A program made the translations under genes and the position numbers. Below the pieces are notes generated by a model that did no database searches, was not told the DNA's origin, and worked only from the letters and a program-made list of their open reading frames with translations. Shown one piece after another: positions 56,221 through 64,000 of a DNA stretch of 64,000 nt. Location: assembly GCA_040222235.1 (NCBI GenBank), contig JAVKDO010000012.1:13581-77580 (forward strand), read 5' to 3'. The stretch is from UBA6059 sp040222235. Lineage in GTDB: Bacteria > Bacteroidota > Bacteroidia > Cytophagales > Cyclobacteriaceae. The first letter of the stretch is position 1. Each line of letters starts with the position of its first letter.

Positions 56221-57423
56221 ATGGCAATAGTCGCTTGGCTCACCCACAATAAGTCTAGGATCATATTTGCTGGACTTATTATGGCGACTCTCATCGTTTT
56301 AAATCAAGCCTTCATTCAATATTCCTTGCAAAGAATGCAACAGGACGCTCGTGGTATTAATATAGCCGGTCGACAAAGAATGCTTAGTCAAAAAATAGTT
56401 GTTGGCTGGCTGGGGCTACAGCAAGGCACAGTTCGCCATGAATCCGTTATTCAGGACTTAGAAGAGTGGAAATACGCACATCATGCATTATTGCGTGGTG
56501 CTGATTCTCTTAACCTTAAAGTGCCAGATAGCCCTGTTACGATTTCGTTGTTGAACGTGATGACCCCTAAAATCGATTTTATCGATTCTCTGTTAATGAT
56601 GGATCCCCTGGTTTTCAACATCGAGCTACAGGATAAAATCATGTCCAACCAGTCTGAGTTTCTACTTCAGATGGAGGAAGTAGTTGGTCTTCTAGAAAAG
56701 AGCTCAGACAATAAGCTTTTTTGGGCGGTAACAATAGAACTGCTACTCTGCGTTACTACCTTATTCGTAGTTTGGTACAAGCTACGGTTCATTTACCTGC
56801 CTATTCAATCAGACCTGGAGCAAAAAAATAGAAAGTACAAATTCTTACTAAAAGAGCTACATCACAGGGTTAAGAACAACTTAAACCTTGTCTCCAATAT
56901 CAATTACTTACAATGTCTTGAGGAGGATAATGAAGCACTTATGAGCATTGCGGAGGATACTGCCAACAGGATAGCAGCCATCTCAAGAGTTCATGACTTA
57001 ATGCTATCTGTCGAGCAGGGTGGTGAGCTCGGTGTTAACGTGTATCTGGTTTCCTTAGTACAGAATTTAGCGAATTCTGCTACTTCAAAAGATGGACGAT
57101 ATACACTGAATTTGGATATCGAAGACCACCTTTTTTCTATCGATAAACTCCAGATACTGGGTCTGATTGTTAATGAGTTAGTGACCAATATCATCAAGCA
57201 TGCCTATGACCCAAAGGAGGGCGGATTGATCGAGGTATCCCTTAAAAGACAAAAGAGGATTTTCAAACTTGAGGTTAATGATTATGGCAGCAAAGCCACT
57301 AGCGGAGGTAGCAAAGAAAAAAACAAGGGCATTAACCTTATAGAATTACTGGTAAAGCAACTCAAAGGAAAAATCACCTCTAGATCAGAGAATGGGATGA
57401 AATTTACAATCACCTTTAATTAG
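56221..57423 (+). CDS. PilJ-sensor histidine kinase (HisKA_2 type)
   Basis: A 400-residue membrane kinase. TM1 about 13-32, a PilJ/NIT-like sensor (R-Q-R-M-L-S-Q-K at 51-58), TM2 about 168-188, then E-L-H214-H215-R-V-K-N-N-L with the phospho-accepting histidine of the HisKA_2/HWE group, and HATPase N-box V-N-E-L-V-T-N near 320. It follows the receiver gene by 7 bp; its signal and output are unknown because the partner has no DNA-binding domain. Confidence 0.85.
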   Translation: MAIVAWLTHNKSRIIFAGLIMATLIVLNQAFIQYSLQRMQQDARGINIAGRQRMLSQKIVVGWLGLQQGTVRHESVIQDLEEWKYAHHALLRGADSLNLKVPDSPVTISLLNVMTPKIDFIDSLLMMDPLVFNIELQDKIMSNQSEFLLQMEEVVGLLEKSSDNKLFWAVTIELLLCVTTLFVVWYKLRFIYLPIQSDLEQKNRKYKFLLKELHHRVKNNLNLVSNINYLQCLEEDNEALMSIAEDTANRIAAISRVHDLMLSVEQGGELGVNVYLVSLVQNLANSATSKDGRYTLNLDIEDHLFSIDKLQILGLIVNELVTNIIKHAYDPKEGGLIEVSLKRQKRIFKLEVNDYGSKATSGGSKEKNKGINLIELLVKQLKGKITSRSENGMKFTITFN

Positions 57424-57457
57424 ACGACTTGCCGAGGCGAAACAAACACAGTTACTC

Positions 57458-58168
57458 CTAATGTGTGATATCGTCTTTTAGCAGTTGAGGATACTTCTCT
57501 TGGAATGCCCGCAACCTTGGGATAGAGACTGCTCTGACATAGGATTGGTTTGGATTCTTCCTCTCAAAGTCCTGGTGATACTCCTCCGCGCGGTAAAAGA
57601 TGTCTAATTCTGAAATCTCGGTAGCAATCGGCTTACTGTATTCTCCCGAGTCACCTACTTTTTGTTTCCATTGCGCTGCGATCGCCTTCTCTTCATCATT
57701 TTGATAGAAGATAATCGACCTGTACTGTGCACCATAGTCTGGATGTTGACCATTCACGGTAGTAGGGTCATGCGAACCATAGAATACCTCCACCAAAGTC
57801 TCAAAGCTCACAATCTCAGGATCATAGTAGACTTCTACGGCTTCAGCGTGACTTGTAGCACCACTTGCTACCTGACGATAAGTTGGATTCTTTTCAGTTC
57901 CACCAGCATAGCCAGATACTGCTTCTGCTATCCCGTTGACACTTTCGTAGATCGCCTCCACACACCAGAAGCAGCCACTAGCAAAATAGGCCTTACTCAG
58001 GCCTTCTAGGGACACCTGTTGTTTCGCTACCGCAATGATCTCAGCTTTTTCAGGTTCGCGATTGGTAGTAGTACCGGCCGAACAGCTGACTGTAATCAGC
58101 AGCAAGCATAACGAAGCAATTTGAAGAATGAATCGGTTGGGTTGTACTGAATATGAATTGTGCATCAT
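57458..58168 (-). CDS. msrA: Peptide-methionine (S)-S-oxide reductase (lipoprotein)
   Basis: A 236-residue envelope-located MsrA. A lipobox (V-S-C29) precedes the domain with catalytic C66 in G-C-F-W-C-V, the Y-A-G-G-T near 92-96 and H-P-D-Y-G. It repairs oxidised methionine in exported proteins. Converges on the histidine-kinase gene. Confidence 0.95.
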   Translation of the reverse strand: MMHNSYSVQPNRFILQIASLCLLLITVSCSAGTTTNREPEKAEIIAVAKQQVSLEGLSKAYFASGCFWCVEAIYESVNGIAEAVSGYAGGTEKNPTYRQVASGATSHAEAVEVYYDPEIVSFETLVEVFYGSHDPTTVNGQHPDYGAQYRSIIFYQNDEEKAIAAQWKQKVGDSGEYSKPIATEISELDIFYRAEEYHQDFERKNPNQSYVRAVSIPRLRAFQEKYPQLLKDDITH

Positions 58169-58265
58169 TAGAAAGTTGAGTTATCCTAATGACGCACAAT
58201 GAAGGGCAATTGTTTGAATTACTTCTAAGATGTCAAGCAGCCGACGTGGAACAGCCGACGTTTAA

Positions 58266-59588
58266 CTACTTGATCAAGAGCACGCGTCTGTTGACCGGAT
58301 AGAGCCACTCGATACCTCTGGGCGTAACGATAGCGTCATCCTCCAGCGGTATCCGCAGTTTCTTACCATCCCATTCAGGAATGCTGGTGTAAGCGAATAG
58401 CTCGATCGATAGCAGGTTAGTAGGCTTCAACTCATAAGTTAGGCGCATAGGATTGAAAAATGCGATAGATGGACCTACACCATGACCCCAGTTACCGACG
58501 GAGTGACAACCAATAATTACATCCGTCTTGTCCAGATATCTACCTGGCTGATTGAAGAGTCCCATTCGCGCAAAACCATTTTCCTCTAGCTCATTGTAAA
58601 TATCTTCTGACGCTTGCTGTGCACTCTTACCTGGCTTGATCTGACCAATTAATATATCTCTAGCCTCAATCGCCTTATCGAACGCTTTTTGGATGCTTTC
58701 GGGTACGTCAGTCTCCCCATCCTTGAGTACGTAGGCCATGCGCTTCATGTCCGTGTAGAAGTTCATCAAGCCTACTCCCCAGTCAATCATCAGCACATCT
58801 CCGCGCTGGATGATCCGATCACTGGAAGTAGCCTCAATGCCATCAGGGCCAGTAATGTAGACCGACGGCATACCGAATGAAGTGCCTAAATTATTCTTAA
58901 ACTGCTGCTCTGTCATCCACCAGGCTACATCTTCGAGAGTAGTCTTCCCAGGTGTGATCACCTCGTTGGACAAGGCGCGCTCGGCTAAGGTGTAAGACAA
59001 CTCTCCGGCCTCCGCAAAAGCTGCAATCTCAGAGGCTACTCTCCTGCTTCTGAAATCAGAGACCAGTTTCTCCGCAGATACAAAGCGAGCGGCATATTTT
59101 TTTTCTAGCACTTCGGTTAGCTCTAAGTACTCAGTATGAGAAAGTCCATCGGCACCTCCGAAGTTCTTAGACATATTGAGTCCGATCTTTTTTGGATCTC
59201 GCTCCGCTACATAGTCAGCTAATATCGCGGCACTACCGACATAGTCATAGGCGCCCCCTTCTTCCATCAGGTAGCCACTGATACCCAGCGCTGCTCGCTC
59301 GATCCTGTCCTCACCCTTATCAGTAAAAATGTAATAGCCATTGGCTGAGGTATAACCACCTCCCATATCTGGCCACAACGGATCATAGTTACCCTCACGG
59401 TTGGTCACGATCCACATGTCGATCTCATTCTCACGCATGACTTCCGGTAGGACGAGTTTGAACTTATCATTTCTGATCTGATTCATCTTGCGCCACCTGC
59501 GATGGGCCTCTTGTCCTAGGGTCACCATATGAACCATCATCAATAAGATGATCAGGAAGGACTTTTTTGTCATGACAGATTTTTTCAC
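58266..59588 (-). CDS. Secreted M24 family metallopeptidase
   Basis: A 440-residue exported (signal about 1-25) Xaa-Pro aminopeptidase-like enzyme. The pita-bread domain shows D in I-D-W-G-V-G, D-M-K-R, G-C-H-S-V-G-N-W-G-H, L-S-I-E-L and I-P-L-E-D, all five metal ligands. Creatinase-type N-domain lies before it. Probable role is periplasmic peptide trimming. Confidence 0.87.
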   Translation of the reverse strand: MKKSVMTKKSFLIILLMMVHMVTLGQEAHRRWRKMNQIRNDKFKLVLPEVMRENEIDMWIVTNREGNYDPLWPDMGGGYTSANGYYIFTDKGEDRIERAALGISGYLMEEGGAYDYVGSAAILADYVAERDPKKIGLNMSKNFGGADGLSHTEYLELTEVLEKKYAARFVSAEKLVSDFRSRRVASEIAAFAEAGELSYTLAERALSNEVITPGKTTLEDVAWWMTEQQFKNNLGTSFGMPSVYITGPDGIEATSSDRIIQRGDVLMIDWGVGLMNFYTDMKRMAYVLKDGETDVPESIQKAFDKAIEARDILIGQIKPGKSAQQASEDIYNELEENGFARMGLFNQPGRYLDKTDVIIGCHSVGNWGHGVGPSIAFFNPMRLTYELKPTNLLSIELFAYTSIPEWDGKKLRIPLEDDAIVTPRGIEWLYPVNRRVLLIK

Positions 59589-59673
59589 GGTAGTATAGGT
59601 TTAAGGTTATGGTAATAAAGATATCCAAGCCCTCACTAAATGCATGCGTCCATTATATGACTGGTGGATGACA

Positions 59674-59708
59674 ACAAAAAAAAGCCTAGGAGCAAACTCC
59701 CAGGCTTT
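59674..59708 (-). terminator. Intrinsic terminator after slyD
   Basis: A 12-bp stem (59681-59692 with 59697-59708, one G-T pair) with a CAAA loop, followed on the minus strand by TTTTTTTT. It lies 23 nt past the slyD stop. Confidence 0.88.
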
Positions 59709-59731
59709 CAAACAATATCTATTGCTGATGA

Positions 59732-60229
59732 TTAGTGCTCGTGTCCACCAGGGCCATGCACATGTCCGTGCTCCAGCTCTTCGGCAGTAGCCTCTCTAAT
59801 CTCTACTACTTTGCCTTCAAAGTCCAAAGTCTTACCAGCCATCTCATGGTTGAAGTCCATTTTTACGGTAGTATCAGCGATATCGATAATAATGCCTTCA
59901 AGTGGATTACCATCTTGATCCTGCATAGGCACTTTGTTACCCAACTGAAGTAGATCTTCATTGACCTCACCGTCTACCATAAATGTATCTTTTGACAAGT
60001 CAACAATCGCCTGGGGATCAATCTCACCATAGCCCTCCGCAGGAGTAACTTTGATGCTGTATTCATCACCCACAGCTTTGCCTAATAATTGGTTTTCAAA
60101 TCCAGGAATCATTGCCCCTACACCGACCAAAAACGTCAATGGGTTGGCCTCATCCGTCTTTTCAACAGGTTCTCCGTCCACTGCCAAAGCATAGGATACA
60201 GAAGCCACTGTGTTCTTTTCAATCTTCAT
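59732..60229 (-). CDS. slyD: FKBP-type peptidyl-prolyl isomerase SlyD-like
   Basis: A 165-residue cytoplasmic FKBP with an inserted-in-flap domain and a histidine-rich tail (H-G-H-V-H-G-P-G-G-H-E-H) that can bind nickel, as in SlyD. Conserved L-G-x-G/V-x-x-I-P-G-F/E is at about 34-43. Confidence 0.9.
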   Translation of the reverse strand: MKIEKNTVASVSYALAVDGEPVEKTDEANPLTFLVGVGAMIPGFENQLLGKAVGDEYSIKVTPAEGYGEIDPQAIVDLSKDTFMVDGEVNEDLLQLGNKVPMQDQDGNPLEGIIIDIADTTVKMDFNHEMAGKTLDFEGKVVEIREATAEELEHGHVHGPGGHEH

Positions 60230-60415
60230 TAAATCGTGTTTTTATTAATAAAGGCCGCAAGTTAATAAGAATCACCTCCACCGACCACACAGGGTATAAA
60301 TACTTAAGGTGTTGCCGAGGAAGCATGAGGTCGGCCCATTACGCCTGGGATCATCACTTCAATTAGAAAGCTTCAATCACTTTTATTATCTTGTATTATC
60401 GCAAATCAAACACCT

Positions 60416-61480
60416 ATGAAATCACCACGAAGGAAATTCATTAAGCAAACGGCCTATACCACCGCAGGGCTAGGACTATCAGCGAGTATCCTCAATGCTT
60501 GTAGCTCAGGTTCTAAACCTACCGACGAATCTGCCACCGAACAGGCCGCACCTATCGCAGCAGCTATTGATCCACTTTTTTTCAAGATATCACTGGCCCA
60601 GTGGTCATTGCACAATGGATTCTTCGGAGATGCACTGGATAAAGGATGGCCCGTTTTCAATGAGATGCTGGCTAAAGATCCTAAGTCTATTCTTAGGGGT
60701 GATATTGATCCATTGAACTTCCCAGCTATCGCAAAGAATGAATTTGGCATAGATGCGGTGGAGTACGTCAACATGTTTTTCTATGATAGGGCGAAGGATC
60801 AACAATACCTCAATCAGCTCAAGCAACGCTGTGATGACAATGGAGTCTCGAGTCTGTTGATCATGTGTGATCGACTCGGCGACCTTGGTGATGCAGATGA
60901 AGAGCTAAGACGCACCGCTGTAGAAAATCATTATCCCTGGGTCGAGGCTGCTAAGTTTCTTGGCTGTCACTCTATCCGTGTCAATGCGGCTGGAAGCGGT
61001 ACAGCAGCAGAAGTCCAACAGGCGGCTATAGATGGGCTCGGTAGATTGAGCGAGTATGGTGCTGAAGCCGGCATCAATATCATAGTAGAAAATCATGGTG
61101 GGTACTCCTCGGACGGCATGTGGCTGTCTGAGGTGATGCAGCAGGTCAATATGGATAACTGCGGCACCTTGCCTGACTTTGGCAACTTCTGCATCGAATC
61201 TGGTGATGACGGATGTATCAATGAATATGATCGATACAAAGGTGTGACCCAACTTATGCCATTCGCCAAGGGGGTAAGTGCCAAATCACACGACTTTGAT
61301 GCCTCTGGAAATGAGACGCATACCGATTATGCCAAGATGCTAACTATCGTAAAAGATGCTGGCTACACGGGCCATATAGGGATCGAGTATGAAGGCTCTG
61401 TGATGAGCGAATCAGATGGCATCAAGGCTACCAAGGCGCTGCTTGAGAAGACCGGAGCAGAAATGTCTACCGCTACCTAA
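60416..61480 (+). CDS. Tat-exported TIM-barrel sugar-phosphate isomerase/epimerase-like lipoprotein
   Basis: A 354-residue protein with a twin-arginine signal (S-P-R-R-K-F-I-K) that also ends in a lipobox (L-N-A-C29). The body is an AP-endonuclease-2/xylose-isomerase-type TIM barrel: E-N-H-G-G (near 225) and G-I-E-Y-E-G-S near 324. It probably isomerises or epimerises a sugar outside the inner membrane. No sugar operon is adjacent. Confidence 0.82.
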   Translation: MKSPRRKFIKQTAYTTAGLGLSASILNACSSGSKPTDESATEQAAPIAAAIDPLFFKISLAQWSLHNGFFGDALDKGWPVFNEMLAKDPKSILRGDIDPLNFPAIAKNEFGIDAVEYVNMFFYDRAKDQQYLNQLKQRCDDNGVSSLLIMCDRLGDLGDADEELRRTAVENHYPWVEAAKFLGCHSIRVNAAGSGTAAEVQQAAIDGLGRLSEYGAEAGINIIVENHGGYSSDGMWLSEVMQQVNMDNCGTLPDFGNFCIESGDDGCINEYDRYKGVTQLMPFAKGVSAKSHDFDASGNETHTDYAKMLTIVKDAGYTGHIGIEYEGSVMSESDGIKATKALLEKTGAEMSTAT

Positions 61481-61518
61481 CACCTGAACTATTCATAGGA
61501 TGAAATTGTCTTCCTACC

Positions 61519-61836
61519 ATGTCAGCACTTAATTACACCGACCCGTTTACTCCTGTTGATCCTGACTTCAGTGAGATTGTCAGGGACACGCAAAAGGCAG
61601 TTAAGTCAGGGAAGGTTCACTTTTTTAATCCTGCCGATCAAGTGGATGACACCTCGGGACATGTAATCAATTTGGAGAAATCTAGACGTGGTGAGTTTCT
61701 CGTTTTGAATACTGGCATGAAAGTGAGGCTGGATAAAGTCATTACCCTGTTTGGTCGCCCTGGCCCTGCCTATGATCGTTATGACGCATTCGCAAATGCT
61801 TGCCTAGCGTGCGAAGACTTGGGACAGTTTTACTAG
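61519..61836 (+). CDS. Small protein, possible Rof-like domain
   Basis: A 105-residue cytoplasmic protein. The segment E-F-L-V-L-N-T-G-M-K-V-R-L-D-K-V-I resembles the Rho-binding antiterminator (ROF) core, but this is weak; otherwise unassigned. Its last 50 codons are duplicated at 63650-63819, on the far side of the AbiE cassette. Confidence 0.6.
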   Translation: MSALNYTDPFTPVDPDFSEIVRDTQKAVKSGKVHFFNPADQVDDTSGHVINLEKSRRGEFLVLNTGMKVRLDKVITLFGRPGPAYDRYDAFANACLACEDLGQFY

Positions 61837-61838
61837 TT

Positions 61839-61868
61839 CTGAGGATCAATGATTTTAGTTTATTTTTG
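61839..61868 (+). promoter_or_regulatory. Promoter of the abiE pair
   Basis: TATTTTTG (61861-61868) fits TAnnTTTG; a weak -33 CTG lies 19 nt before it at 61839-61841. It begins at the point where the duplicated segment ends, so the promoter belongs to the cassette. Confidence 0.6.
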
Positions 61869-61900
61869 CGATTAGTTCCAATTATTGGTACTTTTCGCAA
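61866..61900. promoter_or_regulatory. 35-bp palindromic operator for AbiEi
   Basis: Outer TTGCGA/TCGCAA (61866-61871 and 61895-61900) and inner CCAAT/ATTGG (61878-61882 and 61884-61888) share the centre 61883; 14 of 17 arm positions pair. It overlaps the -7 element and spans the likely transcription start, before the abiEi start. AbiEi proteins are known to repress their own operon by binding inverted repeats. Confidence 0.65.
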
Positions 61901-61915
61901 TCAAATACTAATTAA

Positions 61916-62710
61916 TTGGGGGTAGTCGCAGATTTTATTCAGGAATTACAATCCTATGAAGAGTATTCCTTTTCGACACAAGAGTTGTATAAACAGACGT
62001 CTGCCCCTGAATCAACAGTTAAGAAGGAACTATCTCGTTTAACAGCAAAAAACCATTTATTCAACATTCGAAAGGGCTTCTACATTATACTTCCGCCCAG
62101 CTACCAACATTACAAAAGACTTCCTATTGAGCTTTATGTAGATAAGCTTTTCAGGACATTAGGTAGACCCTACTATGTAGGCTACTATTCAGCAGCTGCT
62201 TGGCATGGTGCATCTCATCAAAAAATCCAGCAGGACTATGTCATCACGCAATTACCAGCCCTGAGAGATATCACTAAAGAAAGTGTAAAGATCAGGTTTT
62301 TTAATTGTGTCAACTGGCCACAGACTAACATAATACAAAGTAAATCGCATGCAGGATTTTTCAGTATGTCATCGCCGGCACTGACTTTCGCTGATCTGCT
62401 TCATAATCAAAAACAACTCGGTGGAATCAATAGGATGCTAGCCGTACTTGAAGAGCTTTCTGAAGTTCTGAAGGCTAACGATCTTGCGGAGTTGCTCACT
62501 TGGTATGACAATAAAAGCACACTGCAGCGGATGGGCTATTTGTTAGACGAAATACTTTCTCAAAACCAACTTTCAAAATTGATCTTCGAAGCTCTTCAGC
62601 AACAGCCATTTTTTCCAGTGTTACTCAGCCCAAGTAAGGATCGAAAAGCGGGAAGCACTGGTAACCGATGGAAAATTGATGCGAACGTAGAACTGGAAAG
62701 CGATATATAA
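61916..62710 (+). CDS. abiEi: AbiEi-family antitoxin of a type IV toxin-antitoxin system
   Basis: A 264-residue protein. The N-terminal winged helix (about 1-58: S-F-S-T-Q-E-L-Y-K-Q-T) and the Y-Y-V-G-Y-Y-S-A-A-A-W-H-G segment identify the AbiEi group; the C-terminus ends R-W-K-I-D-A-N-V-E-L-E-S-D-I as usual. In type IV systems AbiEi counteracts the toxin indirectly and represses the operon. The start is TTG, since an in-frame TAA is directly upstream and no early ATG exists. It precedes abiEii by 27 nt. Confidence 0.88.
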   Translation: MGVVADFIQELQSYEEYSFSTQELYKQTSAPESTVKKELSRLTAKNHLFNIRKGFYIILPPSYQHYKRLPIELYVDKLFRTLGRPYYVGYYSAAAWHGASHQKIQQDYVITQLPALRDITKESVKIRFFNCVNWPQTNIIQSKSHAGFFSMSSPALTFADLLHNQKQLGGINRMLAVLEELSEVLKANDLAELLTWYDNKSTLQRMGYLLDEILSQNQLSKLIFEALQQQPFFPVLLSPSKDRKAGSTGNRWKIDANVELESDI

Positions 62711-62737
62711 AGCTATGCAAAAAGCTCCGTTTCATAT

Positions 62738-63523
62738 ATGATACCTAAAGCATACATAGCGAGATGGAGGGATGAAGCACCTTGGAGCAATGATGATCAA
62801 GTGGAGCAAGACTTGATCATAAGCCGTGCCTTGGTGGCTCTCTTTTCTGATGAATTTTTAAATGAAAATCTTGCATTCAGGGGTGGTACAGCTTTACACA
62901 AGCTTTATCTGAATCCTGCACCAAGATATTCTGAAGATATCGACCTGGTACAGATCAAGGCTGGTTCTATTAAACCAATCCTCGATAAGATAGATGAGGT
63001 CATCAACTTTTTTGAAGAGCCATGGTCAGTGAAGCAAAAGGCTAATAACAACACCATTCTCTATCGATTCACCTCTGAGACAGGTACTCGCTTAAGATTG
63101 AAAATTGAAATCAATTGCCGAGAGCATTTTAATTTGCTTGACTGGGAGCCTTTCCCGTTTAAGGTTGAAAGTGAATGGTTTAGAGGAGAATGCGAGATCA
63201 TGACATACAAGCTGGAAGAACTGTTGGGCACCAAACTCAGGGCCTTATATCAAAGGAAGAAAGGCAGAGACTTGTTTGACCTGTATTATGCCCATCAACA
63301 TACTGAAGTCGATTGGGATCAGGTACTTCATTGTTATCAGGAATACATGAAGTTTGTAGTGGACAAACCTCCAACCGCAAAACAATTTCTTCTCAATCTA
63401 GAAGAGAAAAAAACCAGTGATCTCTTTAATGGTGACATGGAAGGATTGCTAAGGTCTGGGATAGATTATAATGAAGGTGACGCCTTTGAGTTTATAGGAA
63501 ACATTTTGAAAGTAGATCAGTAA
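62738..63523 (+). CDS. abiEii: AbiEii-family nucleotidyltransferase toxin
   Basis: A 261-residue DNA-polymerase-beta-fold nucleotidyltransferase: R48-G-G-T51-A followed by S65-E-D67-I-D69-L, which gives the GG(S/T)-x-D-x-D active site, then L-G-T-K-L-R-A-L-Y and R-D-L-F-D-L-Y-Y. AbiEii/MenT-like toxins transfer nucleotides, in MenT3 to tRNA, and cause abortive phage defence. An 8-codon frame (62715-62741) overlaps the start by ATGA and may couple translation. Confidence 0.9.
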   Translation: MIPKAYIARWRDEAPWSNDDQVEQDLIISRALVALFSDEFLNENLAFRGGTALHKLYLNPAPRYSEDIDLVQIKAGSIKPILDKIDEVINFFEEPWSVKQKANNNTILYRFTSETGTRLRLKIEINCREHFNLLDWEPFPFKVESEWFRGECEIMTYKLEELLGTKLRALYQRKKGRDLFDLYYAHQHTEVDWDQVLHCYQEYMKFVVDKPPTAKQFLLNLEEKKTSDLFNGDMEGLLRSGIDYNEGDAFEFIGNILKVDQ

Positions 63524-63649
63524 AGAGACCTGAAAAGCAAATTACGATAAGGTTGAGCTGTAGCTGTCTAGTATTGCTGTCTTCAATCGATTATTCTTGG
63601 ATCGAATACTCAGACTGAATCAATGGTTAATGACATGAAAGATTAAGAG
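63524..63649. other. Short gap after abiEii
   Basis: No gene, terminator or palindrome was seen in this 126-bp stretch between the toxin and the duplicated fragment. Confidence 0.5.
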
Positions 63650-63819
63650 CAATCTTGCCGAAATCCAAACTTGGTGAGTTTCTCGTTTTGAATACCGGCG
63701 TGAAAGTGAGGCTAGATAAAGTCATTAAACTCTTCGGTCGTCCGGGTCCGGCCTATAATCGTTATGACGCATTCGCGAATGCTTGTCTGGCATGCGAGGA
63801 TTTGGGACAGTTTTACTAG
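63650..63819 (+). pseudogene. Duplicated 3' fragment of the 61519 gene
   Basis: From about 63664 the DNA is roughly 88% identical to 61688-61841. Translation keeps G-E-F-L-V-L-N-T-G-V-K-V and the ending D-L-G-Q-F-Y with only three amino-acid changes; about 15 of 18 base changes are silent. It has no start and ends in TAG. It flanks the abiE cassette on the right. Confidence 0.82.
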
Positions 63820-64000
63820 TTCTGAAGGTCGTGGAAGGTATCGAAAGCCATATCCCAAAACTCATCTAGTGCGATCATCCTAGGCTTGAAGAATTGGATC
63901 AGCGCCGGCCAGTAGTCTTTGTCAAGGATATTGACATTGTCCAATGATCGATAGATCAGACAAATAGGTCTACCGAGACTATCAAAGGAGTAGCTATCCC
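63816..64000 (-). CDS. DUF4268-like protein, C-terminal part (rest outside window)
   Basis: On the minus strand a frame runs in from the right edge and reads G-R-P-I-C-L-I-Y-R-S-L, then D-Y-W-P-A-L-I-Q-F-F-K-P-R-M-I-A-L-D-E-F-W and ends D-L-Q-N-stop at 63816. This matches the end of DUF4268 (nuclease-related) domains, as far as the short piece allows. Its stop overlaps the stop of the duplicated fragment. Confidence 0.7.
   Translation of the reverse strand, partial: DSYSFDSLGRPICLIYRSLDNVNILDKDYWPALIQFFKPRMIALDEFWDMAFDTFHDLQN

Noticed and set aside
58227..58262. Direct repeat CAGCCGACGT after the M24 gene
   Set aside because: Two short copies only; no sign of an element or operator.
61861..64000. 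Integrase- or transposon-mediated insertion of the AbiE cassette
   Set aside because: No integrase, transposase, inverted repeats or short target duplication is seen; only the longer diverged gene fragment flanks it.

Overview
The window looks like chromosomal DNA of a member of the Bacteroidota, most likely a marine or soil member of the order Cytophagales. I infer this from a short sigma-70 without region 1.1, bacillithiol (BshB1) rather than glutathione chemistry, promoters matching the Bacteroidota pattern (TTTG, about 19-21 nt, TAnnTTTG), weak Shine-Dalgarno signals, many secreted TolB-propeller, TPR and S12 serine-hydrolase proteins, and an AraC regulator embedded in the membrane. No rRNA, CRISPR array, insertion sequence or prophage was seen. 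The genus cannot be fixed from the sequence alone.

Layout. 1-8.7 kb is a conserved housekeeping block: a partial glycosyltransferase, then on the minus strand bshB1, trxB, rpoD, pnp, rpsO, an LptF/LptG-type permease and a START-like protein, ending with tRNA-Met(CAT), its promoter and its terminator. 8.8-19.1 kb carries hemN, a class A beta-lactamase-like lipoprotein and a cell-wall salvage block: a GH3 plus serine-hydrolase fusion, a dipeptide epimerase/DgcA-like enzyme and a DUF1611/DgcN-like protein, translationally coupled on the minus strand and divergent from dacB (PBP4). 19.1-24.8 kb is a tripartite RND efflux operon. 25-36 kb holds an M19 dipeptidase homologue, a uracil-DNA-glycosylase-family protein and lineage-specific secreted proteins, including a pair of paralogous lipoproteins, a MORN protein, a cluster of palindromic repeats and a remnant of a duplicated gene.

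36-54.5 kb is accessory. It contains a membrane AraC regulator with an N-terminal heavy-metal-binding domain, a frameshifted MacB/FtsX-type permease, and two co-directional groups (41.9-44.3 and 45.7-50.8 kb) of exported TolB propellers, a DJ-1/PfpI protein, an amidohydrolase, an alpha/beta hydrolase and an S12-fold protein whose catalytic motifs are all lost; several of these carry TPR repeats. A HEXXH lipoprotein and a 5'-damaged copy of the 26.9 kb gene follow.

54.9-61.8 kb returns to generic genes: a two-component pair, msrA, an M24 peptidase, slyD and a Tat-exported TIM-barrel protein. 61.8-64 kb carries an AbiEi/AbiEii type IV toxin-antitoxin pair. It has its own promoter and a 35-bp palindromic operator, and it lies between two copies (about 88% identical) of the 3' end of a small gene, the distal one abutting a partial DUF4268 gene. 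This is the clearest sign of a mobile defence cassette inserted at a gene junction. The other candidates for new biology are the D-glutamate/peptidoglycan salvage operon, the dead S12-TPR protein, and the metal-domain AraC membrane regulator.
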